Below are positions 1 through 6,798 of a stretch of 42,191 nt of DNA, one piece after another. This stretch comes from Oscillospiraceae bacterium (GTDB taxonomy: Bacteria > Bacillota_A > Clostridia > Oscillospirales > Oscillospiraceae): contig JAGAFT010000166.1 of NCBI GenBank assembly GCA_017627975.1, positions 1 to 42,191 of the forward strand, written 5' to 3'. The translations under genes and the position numbers were made by a program. The notes beneath the pieces are model-generated. The model saw only the letters and a program-made list of their open reading frames with translations, had not been told where the DNA came from and ran no database searches. Positions within the stretch are counted from its first letter, which is position 1. Each line of letters opens with the position of its first letter.

Positions 1-80
1 GTCCTCTTACATCTCAGATCTCGTTCCGTGGTCTGAAACCATTCCTGACAGCTGCAGAAAACTGAACACTTGATTTTCTT

Positions 81-113
81 CAGCCGCTCTTTCCGGGCGG
101 CTGATCCTTTTAA
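81..113 (+). terminator. Probable intrinsic terminator at the left edge
   Basis: CAGCCGC (81-87) pairs with GCGGCTG (97-103) around a short loop and is followed by ATCCTTTTAAG. The T-run is weak and the gene it would end lies left of the window, so its role is inferred from position only. Confidence 0.4.
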
Positions 114-181
114 GCCACCCCGTGTGGTTTACCATTTACGATATCTGCTTTACAAGGACAGCACAGAAGAAGGAGAACACA

Positions 182-985
182 ATGGCTCGTAGACCCAAAT
201 ATGAAAATCCCCAGGCGGTGATAGAAAACTTCTATTCTGCCGTATCTGATTCCTACCATCGTCCGGGGTGTGGGGACGAAGTTGGAGATGTGCCTGGAAG
301 AAAGAAACAGGAGTTGCTTGCAGAAGAGTTTGGTATCAGCCGGATTAAGGTTCGGAAGATTCTTATAACGACCGGAGACCTGCACTATCCTCTCACGGCT
401 CAGATTGAGAAGCTGCTGTCAACCGGATTGAAAGTAGATGCTGTAGCTGAGAAGTTGAAGATAAGCCGAAGCACACTCAATTCGCTGCTTCCTTATAGCA
501 AGGGTGTCTACAAGCTGAGCGAGGTGTCAGCGGCAGCGGAGCGGACAGCTCTGTATCGTGAGAGGAAGGCCACCATCGCCTCCCTTCACACTGCGATGAA
601 CGATGGTAGCACAAAAGAGCAGAAGTTGGCCATATGGCGCTGCGTGTGCTTATTCGCGGGATATCCGTTCCAAACCTCCGGACGAAGCACTCGAGACGGC
701 ATTAAGTTCACCTATACAGTAAGTCGTAGCGCAGGAGCTGGCGGCCGACATTATAACGGAGAAAGTGTGGACGGCTATGGCAATGAACTGTGGATCATAA
801 AAGACGGTCAGAAGGCGGAAAAAAGTATATCCCGTTCAACTGTTGACCTGGCGTTGAAAAATGCCTTGGAAGAACAGGAACGGGAAGGGTTTGTCAGTGG
901 TCCCCGGAAGCTTGGAGTACCGGGGGCGCGAAGTAACCTGTACGCGATGTTTCTCCGTTTCGGGGTGATAAAAGGCCGAGAGTGA
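182..985 (+). CDS. Mobile-element-type DNA-binding protein with two helix-turn-helix motifs
   Basis: A 267-residue soluble protein with no signal peptide or membrane segment. The ATG at 182 is chosen because AAGGAG lies just upstream (about 171-176); an earlier in-frame start at 122 has no such site. Two HTH-like segments are visible: about residues 44-62 (LLAEEFGISRIKVRKIL) and about 84-102 (VDAVAEKLKISRSTLN). The second is followed by a conserved-looking LLPYSKGVY stretch. The C-terminal half (about 130-267) is rich in Arg, Gly and Ser and not recognised. I recall similar proteins, described only as HTH or sigma-like, in integrative elements and prophages of Clostridia; that is memory and not a search. 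The next two genes on the same strand fit an accessory module of a mobile element. Sequence-specific DNA binding is a fair inference; the target is unknown. Confidence 0.65.
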   Translation: MARRPKYENPQAVIENFYSAVSDSYHRPGCGDEVGDVPGRKKQELLAEEFGISRIKVRKILITTGDLHYPLTAQIEKLLSTGLKVDAVAEKLKISRSTLNSLLPYSKGVYKLSEVSAAAERTALYRERKATIASLHTAMNDGSTKEQKLAIWRCVCLFAGYPFQTSGRSTRDGIKFTYTVSRSAGAGGRHYNGESVDGYGNELWIIKDGQKAEKSISRSTVDLALKNALEEQEREGFVSGPRKLGVPGARSNLYAMFLRFGVIKGRE

Positions 986-1013
986 AGCGTAGTTATATGT
1001 TGCTTTGTGACGG

Positions 1014-1175
1014 TTATTCACAGTCATCCATGTAATCGACAAGATCCCCAGAGATCCTGATGATTTTATCAAAGTCAATGGTCTTATTCAGTCCGCCTCG
1101 GCCTTCTGTGCTCATCAACACGACCTTACGATAGACAGTATCGATCTTCTTCACGGCATTGCTGGGCTGATGCAT
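1014..1175 (-). CDS. Possible small ORF (53 aa), strand uncertain
   Basis: On the minus strand an ATG at 1175 opens 53 codons ending at TAA (1014-1016). The product is small and charged and ends in DLVDYMDDCE, with natural-looking codons. No Shine-Dalgarno site is visible upstream. The plus strand in the same codon phase is also open from 1011 to a TGA at 1211-1213 that overlaps the ATG of the next gene by four bases (ATGA), but it has no usable start until 1171. The two frames are exact complements codon by codon, so one may merely mirror the other. Either the minus ORF is a small gene, or the plus frame is the 3' remnant of a gene once coupled to the one at 1211. I cannot decide which from the sequence. 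Confidence 0.3.
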   Translation of the reverse strand: MHQPSNAVKKIDTVYRKVVLMSTEGRGGLNKTIDFDKIIRISGDLVDYMDDCE

Positions 1176-1210
1176 GAAGCGGAAACAATAATGGAAGGAT
1201 GGAAAGCGTC

Positions 1211-1882
1211 ATGAGCGAAGAGGAGAAGCTCAGCCAGGAAGAAATAACGACTGCCCGTGAGGAGCGGCGTCTTGAACTGCAGCAACGGTTTAATCCACAG
1301 AGGATGAAGGTGGTGCGCAAAGAGCTGTTTGCCAACCTGCGCGATCCCGCTGTCACAATTCGGGATGGAAGCATTACCTTCAACACAGCCTGCATCAATG
1401 GCCTGGAGGATGTTGTCTGGGTCAACCTGATGATTGACGAGGAAGCTGGGCTTCTTGCTGTCCAGGAGTGCGACGAGAACGACAAACACGCCCTGCGTTG
1501 GTGCATCGTCAAGCCCGATAAGCGGAAGAGCCGGAAAATGACCTGCCCTGGCTTTACCGATCTTCTCTACAGTACCATGAACTGGGATAAGAACTGCCGG
1601 TACAAGATTCTCGGGTACCAGATTGAGTTCGAGGGAAAGCCTCTGTATGTTTTCGACCTGAGCGCATATAAAATCTTCCAGGAAAAGCCGAAGAAGGGCG
1701 AGGAAGGAGAAGATGTTCAGGTGGAAATGCCGGTAGACAGAAAAGGCTATTTCCCGGAGGATATTGCTAACACCTTCGGAGTTCCAGTCGAGGCGCACAA
1801 ACAAGAAATGGAAGTAACAGAGCTTAATGGCCTCGTCTCTATCGGCGCATTGACCAGCCCAGGCAGGGTGAAACAGGAGTGA
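1211..1882 (+). CDS. Clostridial mobile-element accessory protein, unknown function
   Basis: A 223-residue hydrophilic protein without signal peptide. An ATG at 1199 in the same frame is possible, but its upstream purines abut the codon; the ATG at 1211 has AAGGA 11 bases ahead and is preferred. The N-terminus is a charged helix (about 1-35). About residues 35-150 form one domain with FNPQRMKVVRKELF, LLAVQECDENDKHALRW and YKILGYQIEFEG as landmarks; the tail is acidic. I recall proteins of this kind next to site-specific recombinases in clostridial integrative elements, where they are hypothetical. The middle of the protein is similar to the next gene product (1919-2305): LLAVQ-C, then a helix with FTDLLYSTMNWD, then CRYKILG and FDLS-A. 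A shared fold is therefore likely. No catalytic motif is evident. Confidence 0.6.
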   Translation: MSEEEKLSQEEITTAREERRLELQQRFNPQRMKVVRKELFANLRDPAVTIRDGSITFNTACINGLEDVVWVNLMIDEEAGLLAVQECDENDKHALRWCIVKPDKRKSRKMTCPGFTDLLYSTMNWDKNCRYKILGYQIEFEGKPLYVFDLSAYKIFQEKPKKGEEGEDVQVEMPVDRKGYFPEDIANTFGVPVEAHKQEMEVTELNGLVSIGALTSPGRVKQE

Positions 1883-1918
1883 AGGGTTCCATGCCATTTT
1901 TGAGAGGGGTGGTGAAGA

Positions 1919-2305
1919 ATGGATGGTTTTGTATCATGGGATCTGAGGCAACCGGGGATTTCATTCTGCCTGGCTGACGGGAGAATCACACTTTTTAAGA
2001 GCACTCTGGATGTCATCGGATACCCGGAGTATTATCGTTTTCTGTTCAGCCCGGAGGATAGACTCTTTGCTGTACAGAAATGTGCGATGAGCGACCCCGG
2101 ATCGAATAGGCTGGGAAAGATTGACCAGTATCATTTTGCTGTGAAGACGATTGACCTCGTCCGGTTCGTTTATCAGTCCTGCCACTGGAAGGAGCGGATT
2201 ACCTACCGGGTTGCTGGCATAGCTTTCCCTGAGGATGGAGCTGTCCAGTTTGATCTGACCGGAGCTTTTGAAATCCACGAGGGTAGGGTGCAGGAAGCAA
2301 ATTAG
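1919..2305 (+). CDS. Small paralogue of the preceding protein, unknown function
   Basis: A 128-residue protein starting at an ATG preceded by a purine-rich GGGGTGGTGAAG. It lies 36 bases after the stop of the previous gene and is probably cotranscribed with it. The landmarks LFAVQKC, LVRFVYQSCHWK, ITYRVAGIAFPE and FDLTGAFEI line up in order and spacing with LLAVQEC, FTDLLYSTMNWD, CRYKILGYQIEFE and FDLSAYKIF of the upstream protein. The two are thus a pair built on one domain, here without the N-terminal charged helix and acidic tail. Nothing suggests an enzyme. A DNA- or protein-binding accessory role in a mobile element is possible but unproven. Confidence 0.6.
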   Translation: MDGFVSWDLRQPGISFCLADGRITLFKSTLDVIGYPEYYRFLFSPEDRLFAVQKCAMSDPGSNRLGKIDQYHFAVKTIDLVRFVYQSCHWKERITYRVAGIAFPEDGAVQFDLTGAFEIHEGRVQEAN

Positions 2306-2470
2306 AACATCGGATGATGCCTTCTGTAGGTGTAGCAGGGGGCTGATTTCCGCTGTTCAAATATAGCGTACATAGTCGTTTGAAATAGACTCGTTAGTAG
2401 GGCTTTTCTGCCTGAAGACACTCAAAGATGAATAAAAAATGCGGTTCGTGTTATGAACCGCAGATGAATT

Positions 2471-2513
2471 GACCGTTGAAGCCGGTAATACCCGGTGGAA
2501 ACGGTCTTTTTTT
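2471..2513 (+). terminator. Intrinsic terminator
   Basis: GACCGTT (2471-2477) pairs with AACGGTC (2500-2506), with further pairing inside the loop (CCGG/CCGG), and is followed directly by seven T (2507-2513). It probably ends transcription of the three genes at the left end. Confidence 0.7.
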
Positions 2514-2528
2514 GTTTGCCGTGGCTCT

Positions 2529-2542
2529 AAAATGTACATTTT
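2529..2542. promoter_or_regulatory. Perfect 14-bp palindrome, possible operator
   Basis: AAAATGTACATTTT is an exact inverted repeat with no spacer. It sits upstream of the FGGY-kinase relic and could be a leftover operator of a lost sugar operon; no regulator gene is nearby to support this. Confidence 0.35.
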
Positions 2543-2599
2543 CGGGATATCCCCGTAATGATTTTCTGACTTTCAAGAGAGAAAAAACAATGCCAAAAA

Positions 2600-2613
2600 C
2601 ACAATATATTGTG
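2600..2613. promoter_or_regulatory. Second perfect 14-bp palindrome, possible operator
   Basis: CACAATATATTGTG is an exact inverted repeat 71 bases (centre to centre) from the palindrome at 2529. The symmetric CACAA/TTGTG arms resemble operators of dimeric sugar regulators in general form only. Confidence 0.35.
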
Positions 2614-2675
2614 GTATGAGCTTTTACATTTACATAGATATTGTGGTTTTCTGACGTTCCAACTTTTGATTCTGT

Positions 2676-3180
2676 TTTCCAAGGAGAGCACCGAGGGGAT
2701 TGGTATTGTTTCAGAAATGGCCTCAAAAAACTGCGGGCTCCTTGCCGGTACACCGATTTATATTGGATCGGGAGATCAGAATTGCGGTGCTCTTGGCGCA
2801 GGAAATTATGGAACTTCAGATATTGTTTCTGTCTGCATGGGAACTGCAGGACTCTGCATTGCTTATTCGGAAAAGGCGGTGCGCCATCCTAGAGGAATGT
2901 GCCAGATTCAAGGTCATCCTGCAGGCGGTTACTTGATGGAGACGCATTCTTCCTCCTGCATGTCTTCATATTGTTGGGCTGAGGATCTGTTCTTTAGTTC
3001 GGAGCAGCGGGGCAATCATGCATTAGCGGAAGAGGCAAAAAAGTCTCCCGCCGCTTGCATGGTTTTACCGAATCTGGTATGTGGCAGTTCATAAGCGGGG
3101 ACGGATCCGGACGTGGGAAAAAGCAATTTTTCGTTCTCAGGATGTAATCGATCAACGCCGGAGAATGATGGAACGCTGGG
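2676..3180 (+). pseudogene. Relic of an FGGY-family carbohydrate kinase (xylulokinase-like)
   Basis: From about 2676 the frame reads STEGIGIVSEMA, GLLAGTPIYIGSGDQ, NCGALGAG and VCMGTAGLC. This is the hinge and start of the second ATPase lobe of FGGY sugar kinases, which phosphorylate pentoses and related sugars. The whole N-terminal lobe, with the first phosphate-binding motif and the sugar site, is missing. The frame stops at TAA 3092-3094. After it the same frame still reads AGTDPDVGKS, which weakly resembles the continuation of these kinases, before degenerating by about 3180. Intact members are near 500 residues; here at most about 170 remain, with no start or ribosome site. It is a dead gene truncated at both ends. 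It shows that the host line once had a sugar catabolic operon here, cut by the rearrangement to its left. Confidence 0.75.
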
Positions 3181-3206
3181 GAATTTGAAAGTATTCCTTG
3201 AGAGGC

Positions 3207-3235
3207 TTGACTTCCCGGACATCTGGTAAATTATT
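3207..3235 (+). promoter_or_regulatory. Possible promoter of the vanZ-like gene
   Basis: TTGACT (3207-3212) is followed 17 bases later by ATTATT (3230-3235), just upstream of GGGGAGAG and the ATG at 3251. The -10 is a poor match and would leave a very short leader. Confidence 0.35.
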
Positions 3236-3250
3236 CGGGGAGAGAAAAGC

Positions 3251-3736
3251 ATGGGGTATAGAATTATTGGGCTGCTTGCGGCGGTTGTGATCGGGCTGCT
3301 CCTGGTCCGGCGGAACGGGAAGTGGGCCCGGCCGCTTGCGGTGGTGTGGCTTGCGGGGCTGGTCTATGCGGCGTTTTTGATGCGGACTCCGTATGCGGCG
3401 CCGCGTGCGCTGCTTGATCCGTTCCATGCCCTGAAGCTGTTCCTGAAGGCGGACAATGTGGCTTTGCTCAAGCGCCTGCGGTATCTCGAAGGGGCGGGGC
3501 TGAACATACTCCTGTTTGTTCCCTTCGGATATCTGCTGCCGCTGCTGTGGAAGCGGGCGGACCGCTGGTGGAAGGTCGTGCTCTGTGGCTTTTTGCTCTC
3601 GCTTTTGATCGAGCTGACCCAGCTGGTGACGCATCTGGGCATGTTTGATCTGGACGACCTGATGAACAACAGCCTGGGCGCATTCCTCGGCTGGGGCTGC
3701 TTCTGCATGGAGCTGAGACGGGAACCGAGCGGCTGA
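3251..3736 (+). CDS. VanZ-family membrane protein
   Basis: A 161-residue polytopic membrane protein with about four hydrophobic helices (roughly 5-20, 28-45, 83-100, 113-130). The VanZ signature is clear: NILLFVPFGYLLPLL in the middle, then LLSLLIELTQLV, then the acidic FDLDDLMNNSLGAFLGW. VanZ of Enterococcus gives low-level teicoplanin resistance; the wider family is common in Firmicutes without a resistance operon, so a cell-envelope role is as much as can be said. The ATG at 3251 follows GGGGAGAG. The gene stands alone between the kinase relic and phosphoglucomutase, which has its own promoter. No vanA-type ligase is present, so a resistance call would be unjustified. Confidence 0.85.
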   Translation: MGYRIIGLLAAVVIGLLLVRRNGKWARPLAVVWLAGLVYAAFLMRTPYAAPRALLDPFHALKLFLKADNVALLKRLRYLEGAGLNILLFVPFGYLLPLLWKRADRWWKVVLCGFLLSLLIELTQLVTHLGMFDLDDLMNNSLGAFLGWGCFCMELRREPSG

Positions 3737-3750
3737 CGCAGCACAGAAAC

Positions 3751-3779
3751 TTGAAATATTAAAGAGTTTAAGGTACAAT
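3751..3779 (+). promoter_or_regulatory. Sigma-A-type promoter of the phosphoglucomutase gene
   Basis: TTGAAA (3751-3756), a 17-base spacer, and TACAAT (3774-3779). It lies 48 bases upstream of the ATG at 3828. Confidence 0.65.
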
Positions 3780-3827
3780 ACGGATTCAATTGCTTAATAC
3801 AATGCGATCGTACGGGAGGCTTGAATC

Positions 3828-5480
3828 ATGAGCGATAGAGCGGAATATGAAAGATGGCTTCGGCACACCGAGGGGGACGTGCTCGAAGAGTTGCGTGGGA
3901 TGGACGAGGCACAGATTGAAGACGCCTTCTACCGCGACCTGGCCTTCGGGACGGGCGGCCTGCGCGGCGTGATCGGCGCGGGGACCAATCGGATGAATGT
4001 CTATGTCGTTGCCAAGGCGAGCCAGGGACTGGCCAATACCCTGGGCGAGGGAGCAAGCGTTGTGATCGGCTACGACAGTCGGATCAAAAGCGACGTTTTT
4101 GCCAGAACGGCGGCAGCTGTGTTTGCCGCCAATGGCATCACGGTCCATTTCTGGCCGGAGCTTCTGCCGGTGCCCACCGTCAGCTTTGCCGTGCGCAGGC
4201 TCGGGGCCTCTGCCGGCGTGATGGTCACGGCATCGCACAATCCGTCCAAATACAACGGCTACAAGGTTTACGGACCGGATGGCTGTCAGATCACGACGGA
4301 AGCCGCGGCACGCGTCCTTGCGGAAATCAACAGCCTGGATATTTTCCGGGATGTGAAGCGCGCTGATTTTGAGGACGCGCTGGAGACTGGACGCATCCGG
4401 TATATCGGAGAGGAAGTCCTGACGGCGTTTATCGAAGAAGTGAAGGCCCAGTCGGTCCTCTACGGAGACAGAATTGACCGTGATGTTGCCATAGTCTACA
4501 GCCCGCTGAACGGAACGGGATTGAAGCCGGTTACCCGCGCGCTGAAGGAAAGCGGATTCACCAACATTACCGTGGTGGAAGAGCAGCGAGAGCCGGACGG
4601 GCACTTCCCGACCTGCCCTTATCCGAACCCGGAGATCCGGGAGGCGATGGAGCTGGGCCTGCGGTACGCCGCACGGCAGAACGCAGACCTGCTGCTGGCA
4701 ACCGATCCGGACTGCGACCGCTGCGGAATTGCGGTGCGGACCGCCAACGGGGATTATCAGCTGCTTTCCGGTAATGAGGTCGGCCTGCTGCTGCTGGACT
4801 ATATCTGTGCGCAGCGGGCGCGTCATGGAGAAATGCCGGCACATCCGGTTTTTGTCAAGACGATTGTGACGATGGACCTGGCGGAAAAGATCGCGGCGCA
4901 CTATGACGTTGAAACGGTCAATGTTCTCACCGGCTTCAAGTTCATCGGCGAGGTGATCGGCAGACTGGAACAGAGCGGAAGAGCGGACGACTATATTTGC
5001 GGGTTTGAAGAGTCCTACGGATATCTCACAGGAACTTATGTCCGGGACAAGGACGGGGTGGATGCTGCCTTCATGATCTGTGAAATGTTCGCCTTCTACA
5101 GATCCCGGGGCATCTCCCTGCTGGAGAAACTGAAGGAGCTGTATGCTGCCTATGGCTACTGCCTGAACACGCTGCACTCCTACGAATTCGACGGCAGCGC
5201 CGGTATGCAGAAAATGCAGAAAATCATGGAAGACTTCCACCGCGGGCTGGAACAGATCGGCGGGAACAGGGTTCTGCGACTGGAGGATTACAGCAAAGGA
5301 CTCAATGGACTGCCGGCGTCGGATGTGCTGAAATTCTTCTCAGAGAAGGGAAGTGTGGTAATCCGGCCAAGCGGGACGGAACCGAAGCTCAAAATATACA
5401 TCAGCGTTACGGCACCGAACAGAGAGGCGGCGGAAATAGTCGAAGCGGAGATTGTGAAGGAGCTGGAACAGAAGCTTTAA
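3828..5480 (+). CDS. pgm: Phosphoglucomutase / phosphomannomutase (alpha-D-phosphohexomutase)
   Basis: A 550-residue cytosolic enzyme that interconverts hexose 1- and 6-phosphates (glucose, possibly mannose) through a phosphoserine, feeding glycolysis, glycogen and cell-wall sugar nucleotides. Family motifs occur in order. FGTGGLRG is near residue 45. The active-site loop TASHNPSKYNGYK is near 143-155, its Ser carrying the phosphate. The metal loop DPDCDRCGIA is near 290, the sugar-binding loop GFEESYGYL near 395, and the phosphate-binding loop RPSGTEPKLKIY near 520. The Cys in place of the more usual Asp/Gly in the metal loop is a common clostridial variant. Length matches bacterial PgcA-type enzymes. 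The ATG at 3828 follows CGGGAGGC. The gene has its own promoter and ends just before a hairpin shared with the convergent hypA. Confidence 0.93.
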   Translation: MSDRAEYERWLRHTEGDVLEELRGMDEAQIEDAFYRDLAFGTGGLRGVIGAGTNRMNVYVVAKASQGLANTLGEGASVVIGYDSRIKSDVFARTAAAVFAANGITVHFWPELLPVPTVSFAVRRLGASAGVMVTASHNPSKYNGYKVYGPDGCQITTEAAARVLAEINSLDIFRDVKRADFEDALETGRIRYIGEEVLTAFIEEVKAQSVLYGDRIDRDVAIVYSPLNGTGLKPVTRALKESGFTNITVVEEQREPDGHFPTCPYPNPEIREAMELGLRYAARQNADLLLATDPDCDRCGIAVRTANGDYQLLSGNEVGLLLLDYICAQRARHGEMPAHPVFVKTIVTMDLAEKIAAHYDVETVNVLTGFKFIGEVIGRLEQSGRADDYICGFEESYGYLTGTYVRDKDGVDAAFMICEMFAFYRSRGISLLEKLKELYAAYGYCLNTLHSYEFDGSAGMQKMQKIMEDFHRGLEQIGGNRVLRLEDYSKGLNGLPASDVLKFFSEKGSVVIRPSGTEPKLKIYISVTAPNREAAEIVEAEIVKELEQKL

Positions 5481-5490
5481 TCACAGAAAA

Positions 5491-5525
5491 ACAGCGGGAC
5501 CGCCTGAAAAAGGCGGTCCCGCTGT
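5491..5525. terminator. Convergent terminator between pgm and hypA
   Basis: A perfect 15-bp stem, ACAGCGGGACCGCCT (5491-5505) with its complement (5511-5525), around a five-base loop. Reading leftward (minus strand) it is followed by TTTTC, so it is a proper terminator for hypA; on the plus strand it lacks a T-run but may still help end pgm. Confidence 0.75.
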
Positions 5526-5577
5526 GCATCAAAGAAAAGGGATTTGCTCGCGGCCGGAATGCCGGCGCCGAAAAAAC

Positions 5578-5922
5578 TCAGCAGGCCTCAATCTCTTTGA
5601 TGTTGTATTCGTTTCCGGTGACAAGGAAGGTGTTGCCGCTGCCGCAGTGCGGACAGATCTTGCCCTGGGGGATGGTGGGATAGGTTTTCCCGCAGGCCTG
5701 ACAGTAGGTGACGGCGTGAATGGGTTCAATCTTCAGCTCTGTCTGCTGAAACAGTTCGGTTTTCTTGCGGGCGTAAAGCCAGAAATCAGAGAGATATTCA
5801 GGAATAATTCCGCTCACCTCGCCGACCTCAAGCGTGATGGAAGCGACTTCCTTCAGATCGTTTTCGACGGCCAGTTTTTCCACCGTGTCGATGACATAAT
5901 AAATCGTCCCTAATTCATGCAT
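5578..5922 (-). CDS. hypA: HypA/HybF-type nickel metallochaperone
   Basis: A 114-residue protein of the family that delivers nickel to [NiFe]-hydrogenase (and in some bacteria urease) with HypB. The N-terminus begins MHELG, which supplies the MHE nickel site (His2, Glu3). An upstream in-frame start at 5979 would bury that motif, so 5922 is the right start; it has AAAGGG about 11 bases ahead. The C-terminal half carries the structural zinc site, CQACGKTYP and CPHCGSGN. The gene is alone: no hypB, no hydrogenase subunits and no urease gene lie in the window. It is transcribed from its own promoter (5980-6008) and ends at the shared hairpin. Either the other maturation genes lie elsewhere or this copy serves a different metal protein. 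Confidence 0.85.
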   Translation of the reverse strand: MHELGTIYYVIDTVEKLAVENDLKEVASITLEVGEVSGIIPEYLSDFWLYARKKTELFQQTELKIEPIHAVTYCQACGKTYPTIPQGKICPHCGSGNTFLVTGNEYNIKEIEAC

Positions 5923-5979
5923 GGATACAGAGACCCTTTCAGAGTATTTGATCAGAACAGGTTTTGTCCTGTAGGCCAC

Positions 5980-6008
5980 ATCATAGCATAAAGAACCCGA
6001 TTTGTCAC
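5980..6008 (-). promoter_or_regulatory. Promoter of hypA
   Basis: On the minus strand GTGACA (6003-6008), 17 bases, then TATGAT (5980-5985). It lies 58 bases upstream of the hypA start. Confidence 0.55.
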
Positions 6009-6086
6009 GCTTGGGTCAACTATTTCAGGCAAATCCGATAAAAGTACAATGGAATAACGACATTTATATAAAATTGTAAAAATCTT

Positions 6087-6115
6087 TTGCGAAATACAGG
6101 AAAGTGTGTTATGCT
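6087..6115 (+). promoter_or_regulatory. Promoter of the TetR-family gene
   Basis: TTGCGA (6087-6092), a 17-base spacer, then TATGCT (6110-6115). It places the transcript start near 6122, which rules out translation starts upstream of about 6130. Confidence 0.55.
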
Positions 6116-6161
6116 ATACAGCAAAGAAGCAGGAAAACAGATGAGCAAAGGAGGGATTGGC

Positions 6162-6737
6162 TTGGCGACAGGGACAAAAGAAGCTTTGGCATCGGCACTT
6201 CGCCAGATGATGACCGTGAAACCCATTGATAAGGTTACGGTCAAGGATATTGTGGAAATCTGCGGGGTGAACCGGCAGACCTTCTATTATCACTTTGATG
6301 ATGTAGACGATCTGCTGGAATGGGTATTTGAGCAGGATTCGGATCGGGTGTTCCCACGGGAGGTTGTCTATAACCACTGGATGGAAGACATGATGGGATA
6401 CTTTGATTATCTGGTCTCCAACAGCGCGTTTACCCTGAATGTGTACAACTCCAACAGCAGGCTTTATATGCTGCGCTATCTGAAGGCGAGGATGGCGGCA
6501 TGCATCCGGAGTTTCGCGGAAATCGCCTCGGAAGGGAAAAACATCGACCGGCAGGACTTTGAGTTCGTGGTGGAGTTCTATGCCAACTGCGCCATCGGCT
6601 TCATCTCACAGTGGATGGATATGGGGATGCAGTTCCCGAAGGAGATCACGAGAGAGAGAATCCTCCGGGTGATGGACCAGAGTGTGGAGAACATTCTCGC
6701 ACGCTTTACCAGCCCGAAATACAGACCCGCGTATTGA
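6162..6737 (+). CDS. TetR/AcrR-family transcriptional regulator
   Basis: A 191-residue regulator. The start is TTG at 6162, preceded seven bases earlier by a near-perfect AAAGGAGG; the ATG at 6141 has no such site and earlier starts lie within the promoter. Residues 1-50 form the TetR helix-turn-helix: TVKDIVEICGVNRQTFYYHF is the recognition region, with the family hallmark FYYHF. The rest is an all-helical ligand and dimer domain of the kind found in small clostridial TetR proteins related to DhaS; no ligand can be read from it. It stands alone, with its own promoter, and faces the large activase gene across a shared hairpin. Its target may be itself or a distant gene. Confidence 0.85.
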   Translation: MATGTKEALASALRQMMTVKPIDKVTVKDIVEICGVNRQTFYYHFDDVDDLLEWVFEQDSDRVFPREVVYNHWMEDMMGYFDYLVSNSAFTLNVYNSNSRLYMLRYLKARMAACIRSFAEIASEGKNIDRQDFEFVVEFYANCAIGFISQWMDMGMQFPKEITRERILRVMDQSVENILARFTSPKYRPAY

Positions 6738-6756
6738 GATACGGCTTCATATCGAA

Positions 6757-6798
6757 CGTAAAGGGAATCCCCCGCTCCGGCGGGGGATTCCCTTTACG
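6757..6798. terminator. Very stable convergent hairpin terminator
   Basis: A perfect stem of 19 bp, CGTAAAGGGAATCCCCCG plus one more pair, closes on a TCCG loop between the TetR gene and the convergent activase gene. Its right arm contains the TAA stop (6794-6796) of the activase. Neither side has a strong T-run, so termination may rest on stem stability. Confidence 0.7.

Larger units (their letters stand above)
2306..2675. other. Gene-free gap with terminator and two perfect palindromes
   Basis: No convincing gene lies between the small protein ending at 2305 and the kinase relic. The stretch is more AT-rich than its surroundings. It holds an 8-bp inverted repeat (TGCGGTTC/GAACCGCA, 2440-2462), a terminator (2471-2513), two perfect 14-bp palindromes (2529-2542 and 2600-2613), and a 9-base direct repeat TTTTCTGAC at 2562-2570 and 2647-2655. 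The last copy ends close to where kinase homology begins, so this may be the scar of an insertion or deletion. Confidence 0.5.

Noticed and set aside
3251..3736. Vancomycin or teicoplanin resistance gene
   Set aside because: Only a VanZ-family protein is present. There is no vanHAX or vanRS, and the family is widespread without resistance.
3786..5240. A 484-codon minus-strand frame opposite phosphoglucomutase
   Set aside because: All mutase motifs are on the plus strand in one frame with promoter and ribosome site.
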